DNA of 64,000 nt from Hofstenia miamia (Eukaryota > Xenacoelomorpha > Acoela): contig SCFE01000040.1 of assembly GCA_004352715.1 (NCBI GenBank), positions 1,487,578 to 1,551,577 of the forward strand, read 5' to 3'. The first letter of the stretch is position 1. Each line of letters opens with the position of its first letter. The position numbers were made by a program, and so were the translations under genes. Below, piece by piece: positions 36,693 to 48,954 of the stretch. Under the pieces are notes generated by a model. That model was not told the DNA's origin and did no database searches. It saw nothing but the letters and a program-made list of their open reading frames with translations.

Positions 36693-37405
36693 AACGACGT
36701 AAAAAAACGCTATCCTAGTAATCCTTGGTCTTATATTTTTCAGTATATTATATTTATCATTATATATATATATATATATATATATTTAAATAGATAGATA
36801 AATACTGTATGTAGGCACTCCAAGCGATTTTAGGACAGCCCTTGAAACTTAAATACGTATTGGTTTTTGAGCATGAATAATCTCGAGAATTAATAGTAAA
36901 ATATATTTAATTGTTATGCTGATTTATTTTTTTCCTTCAATCGAAAGTCTAATAATTCTTTTATTCTAGAAAACGTAGAATAGTGTGACTACTATAATAC
37001 ATTTATAGAAATGAATAAAAAACTAAAACTCTTTCAATNNNNNNNNNNNNNNNNNNNNNAACGACGTAAAAAAACGCTATCCTAGTAATCCTTGGTCTTA
37101 TATTTTTCAGTATATTATATTTATCATTATATATATATATATATATATATATTTAAATAGATAGATAAATACTGTATGTAGGCACTCCAAGCGATTTTAG
37201 GACAGCCCTTGAAACTTAAATACGTATTGGTTTTTGAGCATGAATAATCTCGAGAATTAATAGTAAAATATATTTAATTGTTATGCTGATTTATTTTTTT
37301 CCTTCAATCGAAAGTCTAATAATTCTTTTATTCTAGAAAACGTAGAATAGTGTGACTACTATAATACATTTATAGAAATGAATAAAAAACTAAAACTCTT
37401 TCAAT
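36693..37405. repeat. 346-bp sequence repeated on both sides of a 21-N gap
   Basis: Bases 36693-37038 recur as 37060-37405 with only the N run 37039-37059 between. The repeat includes a TA microsatellite of equal length in both. The gap size is the same as at 27768-27788, pointing to one assembler rule for unmerged overlapping contigs. Confidence 0.92.
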
Positions 37406-40400
37406 TAGTTTATATATATATATATATAAGAATTATGATAGTGACACTTAGAAGGTAAGTGGTAATTGCAGAAGAAAACGCCTATGAAATTAACTAGTTA
37501 ACAAACACGTTTTGCAGCTCATCATTTGCTAAATATCATCCTACCGAAAAATTCTAAATCTAATAAATTAATGTCTGCGACATGGTAGACTCTAATTTTG
37601 CATAAAATTTCATTATTATTTCTTATTCAAATAATTTCCTTGCACTTGTGTCTCCTACTTTATATGCTTAATAGGTGTTTTTTTTACATTTAACTTTTAG
37701 GTTTTTTGTCCATTTGGCAATGTCGCAATCAGTTGGCATTATTGTTGGATGATTTAAATTAAAAAATGTCTTCTGCAAACTGGAACTCATTTTTTATAGC
37801 ATTCGTTTCTTCTAAATAGTTTGCATTGCAACATCAGCATTTCATAATATATATGGCATCGTGTGTCAAATGTAAAATGTAAATTAATTTGAAATTTTAA
37901 ATTATTTTAATCAGTGTTATTTGAATTCTAGAGTTTCTTTACAAAATCTGCATTTACGAGATTTTGTTGCTTTTTTGGCTAAATTTTTACATAACTTCTA
38001 TTCCAGTATATAAAAACAAATCCTTTCATAGGTTTGTTGGTTGTTTAAATGATTATATACCTTTATAGTTATTAAATATTTCTTTTACTTTGTTGCTATT
38101 TTAGGGTATAAGTCAATTGTTGAATGTATCGTACAACAATGTTGACTTGTTACCTTAGCTTAGCATTGTTTGCTGGTCCTTGCATTAAGAGATTTTTAAA
38201 ACCTCTGCTTACAAATATATTCTGGAAAATGACATTCTTATTTGTTTTAATTTTTCATTTGTCCTATTTTCATTGTTTGCAACAATATGTATTCTTTTGG
38301 CTGGACAATATGTTATATTAACTGTAGTATGATTAGGAAGCCCAAAAATTTATGTAGATGTATATATATATATATATATATACATATATATATGTATATA
38401 TAAATATATATGTATGTATGTATGCATACTGCAATACACAATATGGATATATTGTTTATGTTTATTATTATTGAGCATTCAATCTGCTTCCTTTTGAAAG
38501 AAAAAACCTTTATTTTAAAATTAAAAAGTGGTTAGTTTTCTCAAGTGTCATTTAACAACTTTCAGTGTAATTTAGGCAAAATGAAAAAATGGAATGTATT
38601 CTAATGATAAAAATTTAGCTTAGCGCAGTGGAAGCTAGTCAGCTATTTGAATGATTACAATATTACAATAGAACTTATTTTAAATGACATTTCTGACAAT
38701 AAAAGGACATTAAATGCTGTTCAGACGTCGTTAGAAGTCTTTGCAGACGAAATTAATCAAATGTTCTGCATTTAACAGATTGATGATTAAACTAATAAAT
38801 ATAATAGTACCTGAATATATTAAATGATAAAATAATCACCAAAAGAGGATTTGAGAAAAAATCTTTCATGTTTAATAAGTGAAGAAGGATTTGGTTGAAT
38901 GCACAGGCAGCTGCCAGTTTGCAAACAAAAGGCTGCAAAGTAAAACATTATTACTTTTACCAAAAGTATTTACAGTCATTGCCGGTATTTGTTCAATTTT
39001 GAAGGAAAGGGTTATGTATTAAGTCTTCCATCAATATAAAAAACATTGCAGCTATCACTTAAAGTAATAATATATTTATTATATGAATGAAATTTCTTTA
39101 ATGTTACCTCGCTTAATTGGCATTGCTACCTATTTAAAATCGTATTACGTCTTTAGAAATTTCGCTAAAATATTCAAATGTGTGAAGCAAAAAGGTAACA
39201 TTGAGAAATACTGGAAAGTTTTGCTGGAAGTCACTAAAGAAAATGTAAAATGATGAAATATTTTTTGTAAATTTACAGTCGGAAGACCGTTGAAATTCAT
39301 GAAAAATGTAGTTCGTTGTTTTGTAATAACAGAACCTTGACCGAATAGTTTCAAAAATCGCTGCATTGCAATTGACAGAATCTGCAATTGAAGCACTGGG
39401 CACTTTAATAACCTTAGGGAAAATATAATGGGATTTTTTTGAGGTCAGTATGCAAAATGTATAGAAAAACCTATTATCTAAACATCCATAATGTCCATTT
39501 GAAGTAAAGAAGTTATTATGGTGAATTTCACTTCCAAATTTTTTCGTGGAGTGACAACAATGTAAAAATCTCAAAATTTGTGATTTTTAAACTTGTATTA
39601 GATTTTACGATAAACAACTTTTAAAAATAAAAAATATATTCTCCTTTGTTTTTTATGTTGCTACGTGGGAAATTAGCAGCATTTTTTGAAGTTTCGAATT
39701 TGAATACTTGTTATGTAAAGCAAAGCATACGAATTAAGGTTTATACCAAGGCTTAATTTTTCTAAAGCTTTGTAATCAATGGGTACGATTTAAGTCATAC
39801 ACATAGTTTGAGTTGCAGAATTTAGCATATGGCGCTACACGATGTAGAATTACTCACAATTGTAAGCAGTTAGAAAATTTTTATATGTAATTAACGTTGA
39901 ACTTTGTAGAACAGCCTGCCTTCAATTCCAACCTTACTCCATACAGTGCCTTACACACCAAATAGACCATTGCTGTGAATAACTAATACATATTTAAGAT
40001 TTATTTTTTACGAGGCCTGATTTAATCATGGTCTGACGATTTGCGGTACAATAAACAACAGTGAAGCAAAAACAGTTAAAGCAGATTTTATCTCCGAAAT
40101 TTTGTCCAGGTATTCAATATGAAGAAAATAACGAAAAAATTTCACTTTCGAAGTCTTATCCCATTTGCTTTGAGACAAATAGAAAAATAAATTGTCAATT
40201 GTTCATAGAAAAAAGTATTCAGTTTTACAAGTTTTAAAAATACTGGAGTTGAAACTCTGTAATATGTAGTATGAATGATTGATTCTAAAATGCCTAAAAT
40301 TTGTTGTTTATTATGAATTGCCTCATTTTTTAAAAGTAATCTTACACAATAAAAAAAGAAAAATGTTTCAATAATTGCAGATGGGCTTAAAATTTCTAAT

Positions 40401-41070
40401 TGTTTAAATTGGTTTCTAAGGCAACTGTTTACATCAAATGTTGCCTATGGGTAGGGCACGTTGTTGACATCTTTTAGTAAATTCTACTGCAAATCGGCAG
40501 GCTGTAATTACAGTAGGCCTTGCTGGTACATCTGTACTCTTTTCTAGGGATATTATTAAAAACTTTGTTTGAAAATTTAGTTTTCACATTATTCTTTGAG
40601 TTATTTGGGTGGGAAATTTAATTTATTTAATTAAAAGTAAACCTTGAAGAGTACAAACTAAGTACTACCATTTGCCTTCCCACTGCGTTCTAAATTATCC
40701 ATGAGAAATTTATATATATATAATGTGATCGAATTATTTTGTGTGATGCACAGTGCAACGGATTTGTCATCCTTAGTGGGGCTGCTTCATAATATACGAG
40801 ATACATTTTTATTGAGTGTAACATAGAAATTGCACATAGAACACAAATGATGAACATGCACACCCTGTAAATGACTTTTTCACGTTCGAGTCGAGTTACA
40901 ACTATATAAACATACTAATTTCTCTCTTTAGACTAAGTTTGATATAACTGTGCTACCCTATATGAATGTAGGACCAAGCCGGATGATTCGCATTTTGAGA
41001 TAAATAGTCAAAGGTAACTAAATGACTTGATATTACGGCAAAATGGAAGACAAATAGATCCCATTCAAGT
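37406..41070. other. AT-rich non-coding DNA, nothing firm
   Basis: TA/TATG repeats at about 38360-38425. The longest uninterrupted frame is minus 39134-39574 (146 codons), rich in Phe, Ser, Ile and Cys without domains, with a second minus frame overlapping it. I judge it chance. No paired transposon ends were confirmed. Confidence 0.4.
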
Positions 41071-41079
41071 TGGTTTCGG

Positions 41080-41132
41080 GTACTCGAAATTTCGAGTTGA
41101 GGTTTTGGACCACGACTCAAATTTCGAGTACT
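41080..41132. repeat. Inverted repeat that can form a hairpin
   Basis: GTACTCGAAATTTCGAGT (41080-41097) pairs with ACTCAAATTTCGAGTAC (41115-41132) with one unpaired base, leaving a loop of about 17. The left arm also contains a perfect 16-bp palindrome ACTCGAAATTTCGAGT. The sequence just right of it, reversed, reads TAGGGCACTGCGAGTACTCG, like a hAT terminus. No opposite end was found. Confidence 0.7.
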
Positions 41133-41145
41133 CGCAGTGCCCTAG

Positions 41146-43318
41146 ATGAACATTATATTTATGGGTTCGTACTTGCTTTGCAAAGATCTATTATTTGGTA
41201 ATGAATAACATTTTGGTTGCCCTTAAGTTTATTTGTGAGTAAAACTTACAATTGGATTGTCTATTCTAACTTTTTCAGAAATTATGAATGCTTCCCAATT
41301 ACTAATGGTAAGAATGTCGTTTACTTGCTTATCTCCTCTTTAAGGTTCAAGCCCTCTTGAAACAACCATAAATTATTAAGTCATCAGATATATTATAAAT
41401 ATTCGAAAGCACTGAATCATAAAGTTAGAAAAGTTGAAGCCTCAAATTCGCAAAGAGATCTTCCTTAACATTTTTGGTTTTAAGTATATCTTTTAGCTAA
41501 ACTGCCTTTTAATATATCTGTAAATGATTTTAAAAATTTTAAGTTTGAAGCAAACTATTTTTTAGTCGCTAAAAATATTTGTGAACTCAAATCAATCAAG
41601 CTGTTTTCAATATAATTATTTTCAATGAATTGAAATTGACCTAAATTTCAACCGCTATTTGGGGTTTTTCAATAATAATTTGGTTTTTGTCCAATTCATT
41701 TAGGCTTTTTCGTTCAATTTTGTTTGGGGCAACAAGAAAAAGTAAGAAAAATCCTTAGCAAATATTTTGACATTTCCTATTACTATGACCTCAATAAATC
41801 ACTTTTTAAAGTTTTTCAAATTTAAGGTCTTTTTTCAGAAACCAGTATTTGTCTTGTGAGCCTAGTCGTAGTAGATTACAAGACAAAACCGTGAAAACAA
41901 CAAACGTTTATATTTTATAAGATTTCCTTTTTTCCAAACAAAAAGAATTTAAGAAAACAAAATGGGTGCTTAGGCTCTTTAAATTTAATTTGTTACTTTT
42001 TCATCTTAATTCATTTATGGAATTAGTTCGTAATAGCTTTCAAAGATGAATGGAATATAAGGAATACTTTTAGGACATATTATTGAATATTTACTATTAT
42101 TACAAATGATGAGACTTCCCAATTCAAAATATGATACTATTTCAAGGAAATTCTGAAATGAATCAATTAAAACGCTAATGGTAATCAAAACACTATTATT
42201 AATGGTATAGTTCATTCATTGAATCAATCAAAATTCATTCGCTTTACATTATGTTCATTTTACTTTCAATTAAATTCGAAGCTCTAGTCAATTGCCATTC
42301 ATAATTTTTTATTGAATTTACCTTACATTTGTTCTTACTGGATGATTGTCATACTTTGCGCTTAAAAGCTAAAATATAAATTTCATGATAAACAAATAGT
42401 TTGCCTGAAGAAACAGGGCTACATCAATACAACTGGTTGGATTTCGACTTTTAAAATTTAGAAACAAAAAGAATACTCTTTTTTAATCATTTTTCAAATG
42501 TAGGAGACAAAAAAATTTTCTAAAAACACTTTTACATGGATCATGTATTAATTAGCAAGAGTGAGTAATCTATTCATATAGGTACAAGCATTTTCCAGCT
42601 TCATATGTTATGGGGTGCTCCAAGATTACTAAGAGTGAATAGCTTACTAAAAATATCTTTTCCAGGTGAAGTAGATTAGATAATAAATGCAATTCTTATT
42701 AATAAATATACTAATGCAATCAAAACTTTGATGAATGGCTCGCAAAATAATGACAAAGTGGATAATCAATATATGATGTTCACAACTAAGCATATCACCT
42801 TAGCTCTGTAATAAAATCTTAAATAATCAATTTCAAAATCTACTTTGTATACTATTCGTCCTTAAAATCTAAGAAGTTCAAATCATGTTTCCTTTGAAAG
42901 CAAAATGTGTAGAAATATGTTTTCATCGAGTTTTTCCATTCATTTGAAGACATCAATTAATCCTCTCAATACACCAAAAGATATTAAACAAACATGTTAA
43001 AAGACTTTTTAGGAAACTTCAAGGTTATTTGTATTATTGAAAATCTTTGCACCCATATCTTCTGCGCTTTTAATACGTGAGCTTCAAAACAAGGATTAAA
43101 CATTTAATAGTGTAGCTTAACCTTAATACTAGCTTACAAACCTGTGGTATTTCAGACTCCAACGAAAAAATATAATTATAATGATAAAATATATTTAAGT
43201 GACAAACTGAATAACGCTATTAAGCTGTACACAACTACATACTAAAGATCGCGTGAAGTTTAGGTGCTTTTCAGGCACTCAATTACGCACCCTAATCACC
43301 GTGTGATAGTTCATCCTC
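41146..43318. other. AT-rich non-coding DNA, nothing recognised
   Basis: No supported coding, RNA or repeat features. Confidence 0.45.
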
Positions 43319-44327
43319 CTCTCTCTCTCTCTCTCTCTCNNNNNNNNNNNNNNNNNNNNNNNNNNNNNNNNNNNNNNNNNNNNNNNNNNNNNNNNNNNNN
43401 NNNNNNNNNNNNNNNNNNNNNNNNNNNNNNNNNNNNNNNNNNNNNNNNNNNNNNNNNNNNNNNNNNNNNNNNNNNNNNNNNNNNNNNNNNNNNNNNNNNN
43501 NNNNNNNNNNNNNNNNNNNNNNNNNNNNNNNNNNNNNNNNNNNNNNNNNNNNNNNNNNNNNNNNNNNNNNNNNNNNNNNNNNNNNNNNNNNNNNNNNNNN
43601 NNNNNNNNNNNNNNNNNNNNNNNNNNNNNNNNNNNNNNNNNNNNNNNNNNNNNNNNNNNNNNNNNNNNNNNNNNNNNNNNNNNNNNNNNNNNNNNNNNNN
43701 NNNNNNNNNNNNNNNNNNNNNNNNNNNNNNNNNNNNNNNNNNNNNNNNNNNNNNNNNNNNNNNNNNNNNNNNNNNNNNNNNNNNNNNNNNNNNNNNNNNN
43801 NNNNNNNNNNNNNNNNNNNNNNNNNNNNNNNNNNNNNNNNNNNNNNNNNNNNNNNNNNNNNNNNNNNNNNNNNNNNNNNNNNNNNNNNNNNNNNNNNNNN
43901 NNNNNNNNNNNNNNNNNNNNNNNNNNNNNNNNNNNNNNNNNNNNNNNNNNNNNNNNNNNNNNNNNNNNNNNNNNNNNNNNNNNNNNNNNNNNNNNNNNNN
44001 NNNNNNNNNNNNNNNNNNNNNNNNNNNNNNNNNNNNNNNNNNNNNNNNNNNNNNNNNNNNNNNNNNNNNNNNNNNNNNNNNNNNNNNNNNNNNNNNNNNN
44101 NNNNNNNNNNNNNNNNNNNNNNNNNNNNNNNNNNNNNNNNNNNNNNNNNNNNNNNNNNNNNNNNNNNNNNNNNNNNNNNNNNNNNNNNNNNNNNNNNNNN
44201 NNNNNNNNNNNNNNNNNNNNNNNNNNNNNNNNNNNNNNNNNNNNNNNNNNNNNNNNNNNNNNNNNNNNNNNNNNNNNNNNNNNNNNNNNNNNNNNNNNNN
44301 NNNNNNNNNNNNNNNNNNNNNNNNNNN
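43319..44327. repeat. (CT)n microsatellite entering a 988-N gap
   Basis: A CT tract of about 20 bases runs into N at 43340-44327. Open frames spanning the gap are artefacts. Confidence 0.95.
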
Positions 44328-44481
44328 CCTTTTCTTCTTTTGAGAGATTATCCTTGTCGAATTTTTTCAGCTTTCGAAAATAAGTTGATCGAGAAATTTG
44401 CAATGTCGCAAAGGCATTTTCAAGCTGTTCCAATGTTTCCATTCCCAAGAAATCAAGTAGAAACTTTGCAAAGCAAAACAA
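44328..44481 (-). CDS. Unrecognised partial open frame at a gap edge
   Basis: On the minus strand the frame reads FLLDFLGMETLEQLENAF, then ATLQISRSTYFRKLKKFDKD, and is still open at the gap. It looks like genuine amphipathic helical protein. TTTTGCTTTGCAAAG just upstream would serve as a splice acceptor, making this the start of an exon, but that is inference. No family is recognised. It may belong with the open frame at 44752-45006 on the same strand, about 270 bases upstream, separated by stops. Confidence 0.28.
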
Positions 44482-44751
44482 TTTGTTTGGTAAGAGTTTT
44501 CAAATAATTACGAAGTACTAGTTTAATTAATTAACTTTTTTTTTGACCATTTCAAAGTTCACAAAATTCTCGTTGTCTTTTATTTTTATAGTTTTCCTCT
44601 AAAACATCTCAATACGTTTCCAAAAAGCGTGAAAAATAGGTGTTCAGTCTCATTTTTTTTTGCAGCCAACTATAGAAGGAAAGAAACACAAGCATAGTTG
44701 GTTTTTGCGTGGCCTTGAAAATAGACTAATCTTACCATGCCAAGAAAGAGA

Positions 44752-45006
44752 TTAAATACTGCAAGAGCACTCCAGAAAAGTGTAAAGCCTTCCTTTCAAA
44801 AATAGGGTTTGAAATTCTACAAGCAAGTCCTCAGCTTGTTGCCAGAGGTAATAAGAGATGCTGCCGTTCCAGGCCAAGACAGTGTGATAAGAAAGTGGCT
44901 TCAATTTGCCGTCAACAGTCAACTTGTATTGAACATGTAAGATTCTTTGTGCAATAACTGTTTCCAAAAATTCATTAGATAATCGTTTTATTGACATTTG
45001 TTGCAT
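44752..45006 (-). CDS. Unrecognised 84-codon open frame
   Basis: The minus-strand frame runs from ATG at 45006 to a stop at 44752 and reads MQQMSIKRLSNEFLETVIAQ... to ...LECSCSI. Composition is balanced, with Trp, Asp, Lys and Glu and few low-complexity runs, unlike most chance frames here. Segments include KLTVDGKLKPLSYHTVLAWN and LWQQAEDLLVEFQTLFLKGR. No motif or family was recognised. It could be an exon of a host gene or part of a decayed element. The hAT element at 45159-45873 lies just upstream of its start. Confidence 0.28.
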   Translation of the reverse strand: MQQMSIKRLSNEFLETVIAQRILHVQYKLTVDGKLKPLSYHTVLAWNGSISYYLWQQAEDLLVEFQTLFLKGRLYTFLECSCSI

Positions 45007-45158
45007 TTTATAATATTTTCGAGTTACTATGCTCTCATTATTCTCTAATACTGTTTCTACATTCTGTTGTTCTTCTTTTTTGATATGGAGTCATAGCCGT
45101 TTAATAAAAACATTCAATCAAAATTTTTGTAGTGCACAAATGACTGACAAATGATTTC

Positions 45159-45873
45159 TTAGGGTAGGGCTCGTGCCTGGCCCGTAGCCTGTACCTAAAA
45201 AATAGGCCCGTTAGCTTATAGTGCCCGCATGCTAGGCCCATTGTGCCCGTAGCTAATGTTATTTAACTAAAATTGCTTGATGAAACCAGAAAATCTTCAA
45301 CTGTACTATTAAAGAAACATACTTTTAACTTTCATAATCAACAATAAAGTTTACATTAATAACAAAAATAAGTTTTTTGTCAATGAGAAGTTAAAATTTA
45401 AAACTATAATGTCATGATTTAGTCCCGTTTTCAGTAGATTAAACAACCAATTTTGTCATCATTGAGAAAGCGTGCTTCAAACATATAACCATATTCAGGG
45501 CTAGGATATATATGCTTAAGGCATAAAACATATTATTTTTACCACATATTTTTTATGAGCGCGCATATTCAAACGGATTTTAAACGCGAGTGCACTGAAT
45601 TGTATATGTTCCTGCAACATCTCGAAACTGAAGTCTCACATATATTGAAACTTATTTACTTGCTGGATGACAACTTAATGCGTTTCAAAGGGTATCTTTC
45701 ATTTTCTTCCTGAAGCTATAATGCAACTGGAACAGCAGTTATTTGCTTACAATAAGGTTGAGATACTCGATAATGTCATAGGCCTAATCTAGCCCATATG
45801 CCCGGCCTTGCCCGTAGTATAGAAACCTGTGCCCGGACATCTTTGTCCGTGCCCGTTACGGGCCTTACCCCTG
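45159..45873. mobile_element. Non-autonomous hAT element, 715 bp, GCCCG-rich ends
   Basis: Perfect 8-bp duplications ATGATTTC lie at 45151-45158 and 45874-45881. The left end TTAGGGTAGGGCTCGT and the reversed right end CAGGGGTAAGGCCCGT agree at 11 of 16 positions. Both ends are packed with GCCCG motifs (left GGCCCGTAGCC, GGCCCGTTAGC, TGCCCGCATG, TGCCCGTAGC; right TGCCCGGCC, TGCCCGTAGT, TGCCCGGACA, TGCCCGTTAC), likely transposase-binding sites. No coding sequence is recognisable in the AT-rich middle. The perfect duplication but diverged ends imply that terminal mutation or slippage occurred. Confidence 0.87.
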
Positions 45874-45881
45874 ATGATTTC

Positions 45882-48002
45882 TTATTACCGCATACTACAG
45901 TTAGAGACAGAAGAGTAATTGGAATATATAATGAATGAAACTACAGAAAAACTTCCTGTGTTGGGGTCCAATAGACGCCAGGTTTGCATACAAAGATGAA
46001 ATTTTTTGTAATCTTTTATTTTTTGTTTAAATAATAATAATAAAAATAATTGAATTTGTGGGCTTAGTTAAAATCTGACTTCATATTTAAGAAAATGCTT
46101 TGATAGAGGACAGAAAACAGTATGATTTCAATGTCTGCAACTGAAATTTAAAAACTTCGAAATACTTCTAGACAATTAATTGTCTCTCAAAATAAGGCTT
46201 CACTTTAACTCTTGTATCGAAAGAATTAAAATTTCATATGCCCTGCTAAATAATTCTCTTTAACTGTCTTTGAACTAATAGATTCCTAGTTTTGCAGTAC
46301 GTTCTAACCTGCAATATTCATATGGGCATACTTTCATTTCTTTGAAGTTTTAGATTCATGGAATATATTTTTGGATTTAATAATGGCAAATGTGGTTTGT
46401 CTAAATTTATAAATAACTTTTAATATCTGTATCCAACTGGTAAATTTGATAATAATTTCAACAAAACTCTTTCATCACGGCGCAAAGACAGATTTAATGA
46501 AATCTATAGCACTTTGGGATGACTGTGCGAGTTAGCTACCATTGGTTTCTACACATTTTAAACTTTAAAAATTTAGAAGATAAGAAACTATTTTCATGCT
46601 TATTACAAACTTAAGAAAATATTATGATGTCAGCATTAGAATTCTTTAAGTTGAATGAATATTTCATACAATTATTTGATAAATCTTCTGACAGCCTGCT
46701 ATAAAACATTAATTAATTACATATAGGTGATCATTCACTCTTTACATAAAAATGTGACCGATTAAGATTACTGAGAACTGAAATGGATTTTTATGTTGTT
46801 CGATGGACTGTTTGCTTATATTTTTATAGCATATAATTGTATATATAATATAGGGCATGGATGTTTCCATTCCTCATAAAATGTATGCCTATAACAATTA
46901 TAGTACATATATATTAAGCATTTGTTCGACTCTATCTTCTAGGGTAAGCAAGATTTAATTGATATTGCAATTATTACAATAATTGGAAATTGATTAATCT
47001 ATTCAAATCTTAGAAGAAGAAAAATTGGCATTCATTTGTAATTATTTAATATTCTCTTGAGCATTAACGGATGGGAGTTTTGCTGTAGCAAATAATCAAG
47101 TCTCGATTTGAAAATCATTATTGTCATGTCTAGTAAATAATTAATATAGTATTGGCTGTTGCGGGTGTACTGTATAGTTTGATGACCTAAAAATATATTA
47201 TGCTCTCACAAATTTTTTGTGCATTGAAGGCATAACATTAACCTTTTGCGAATCATTGTTATCTTCTGTCAGACACCTGATATTGTGATGTCAAACCTAA
47301 AGAAATTAAACAATGATCACACCTTTACATATGGTATCTAAGGCAAAACCAAATTTCCTCTTAGTTATTATGATTACTGGAAACATTGAACTTATATTTT
47401 TCTAGAAAAAATTCTTCTTAGTGCTAACAGAAGTATGAAGCACTCGTAACGTTGGTGGTTGTTTCACAACGATGATTTTTCTATTAAAAAGTTTTTATGT
47501 GCAATGTTTGATTTTTATGCAACACAAAACATGTTAATTTACAATGATTTTTTTATTTATTATTTTCATTCCAATTATTGCCAAATCCGAAACTAACAAT
47601 GACAAATATAGTCAATATGAATGAAATGCTTACAAAATTATATTTTGAAAAAGTGAAAATAATTTCAACAAGTTTTCTGTATTTTTATATGTAGTGAAGT
47701 ATGGTGAATTACATACCCTTGCTAATAAAAACAATAGAGACATATTGTATTAAATGGTTCCATTTGCTGATTGAAATTAAATTAGAAAAATATGTCACTG
47801 ACGAGTAAAAATTTGAAATAATAACCCTAAAATTGAATAGTTGGGTTTAGCTAAGATCTATTTTTCTGTTTTGTTTAGCATGTCAAAAAGTGCAGACTAT
47901 TCAATTCCCCCAATAACATTTTTACACTAGTTGTAAAATCTTCAAAATATTTAATTTATCAACTACTTTACATACATATAGGAATACTTGTGTAAATATG
48001 TC
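45882..48002. other. AT-rich non-coding DNA, nothing recognised
   Basis: No motif-bearing frames or paired termini. Confidence 0.45.
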
Positions 48003-48004
48003 TA

Positions 48005-48042
<38 letters not shown>

Positions 48043-48112
48043 GTTCCCCTCCTCAGGAAAAATCTCGATGAGACACTGTATATATATATATATATATAAA
48101 TATATATATATA
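48003..48112. repeat. Two (TA)n tracts around a short unique spacer
   Basis: TA repeats at about 48003-48040 and 48080-48112 flank the sequence GTTCCCCTCCTCAGG...GAGACACTG. No inverted termini are visible in the spacer. Confidence 0.85.
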
Positions 48113-48710
48113 TCCTGCTAAGTGCTATTTAGAATAGTCCACAAGACCGCGATTCAAAATCATAAACTCTTTGAAATTTTGTCTCTTATGCTTCCTACCT
48201 TAAAACTAAATATATTTAAGTTCGAGTTATGGCAAAAACTTCGGTATTTTACCTTAGAAATTTTGGAAGGATTCCCGCGCATTATTATTTTGGAGGTTAT
48301 CCACAAAGGCTAAATAATATTTTGGAATTATGCTTCCTTAATTGAGGATATGAGCAAAATAGATCACAGCTTGGGTTCTATTATTCATGCCTTAATCTAT
48401 GTACAATCTAGTTTATATTTGTGTCACTAGAATCATTCAAGTATAATACATTAAAATAATTTTTTGTTTGTACAGAAATACAGACTGTGTTAAGTTGAAA
48501 AACTTTTCTCATCTATTTTATTACTTTGTCATGCAATTCTCATGTACCTATTTCATGATTGAATTAGAAAAAACAATCAACGGTATATAAATGTAGACAA
48601 GTTTTGTGTTGAGTCTTATGCTAATAATATTTGCATATTATCCCGCAAATATTTATGAATTAAACCAACTTACATAGAGGGGTGCATCCAGTATTTTTTT
48701 ACTGGGATCC

Positions 48711-48954
48711 TATTCAAGGTTAGAAGTGGTCTGGCCCAATCTCATGGTTTAGAAAAATATTACTGAACAGCGACCTAAGATGCAGGTCAAAATTTTATCT
48801 AATTTACAACATAGGTATTATATTACACAAGTTATTCAAGGTTAGAAGTGGTCTGGCCCAATCTCATGGTTTAGAAAAATATTACTGAACAGCGACCTAA
48901 GATGCAGGTCAAAATTTTATCTAATTTACAACATAGGTATTATATTACACAAGT
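48711..48954. repeat. Perfect 122-bp tandem duplication
   Basis: Bases 48711-48832 are followed immediately by an identical copy at 48833-48954, each starting TATTCAAGGTTAGAAGTGG. No N lies between them, unlike the other duplications here. It is either a very recent tandem duplication or an assembly join error. Confidence 0.93.

Noticed and set aside
39134-39574. 146-codon minus-strand open frame
   Set aside because: Phe/Ser/Ile-rich, no domain, and overlapped by another minus frame; probably chance in AT-rich DNA.
40452-41145. hAT element bounded by TAGGGCACGTTG and reversed TAGGGCACTGCG
   Set aside because: The flanking 8-mers do not match and the termini diverge after eight bases.
43264-44481. 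Open frames of 359 and 400 codons
   Set aside because: They span the 988-N gap. Only the short ends are sequence, and one end is a CT repeat.
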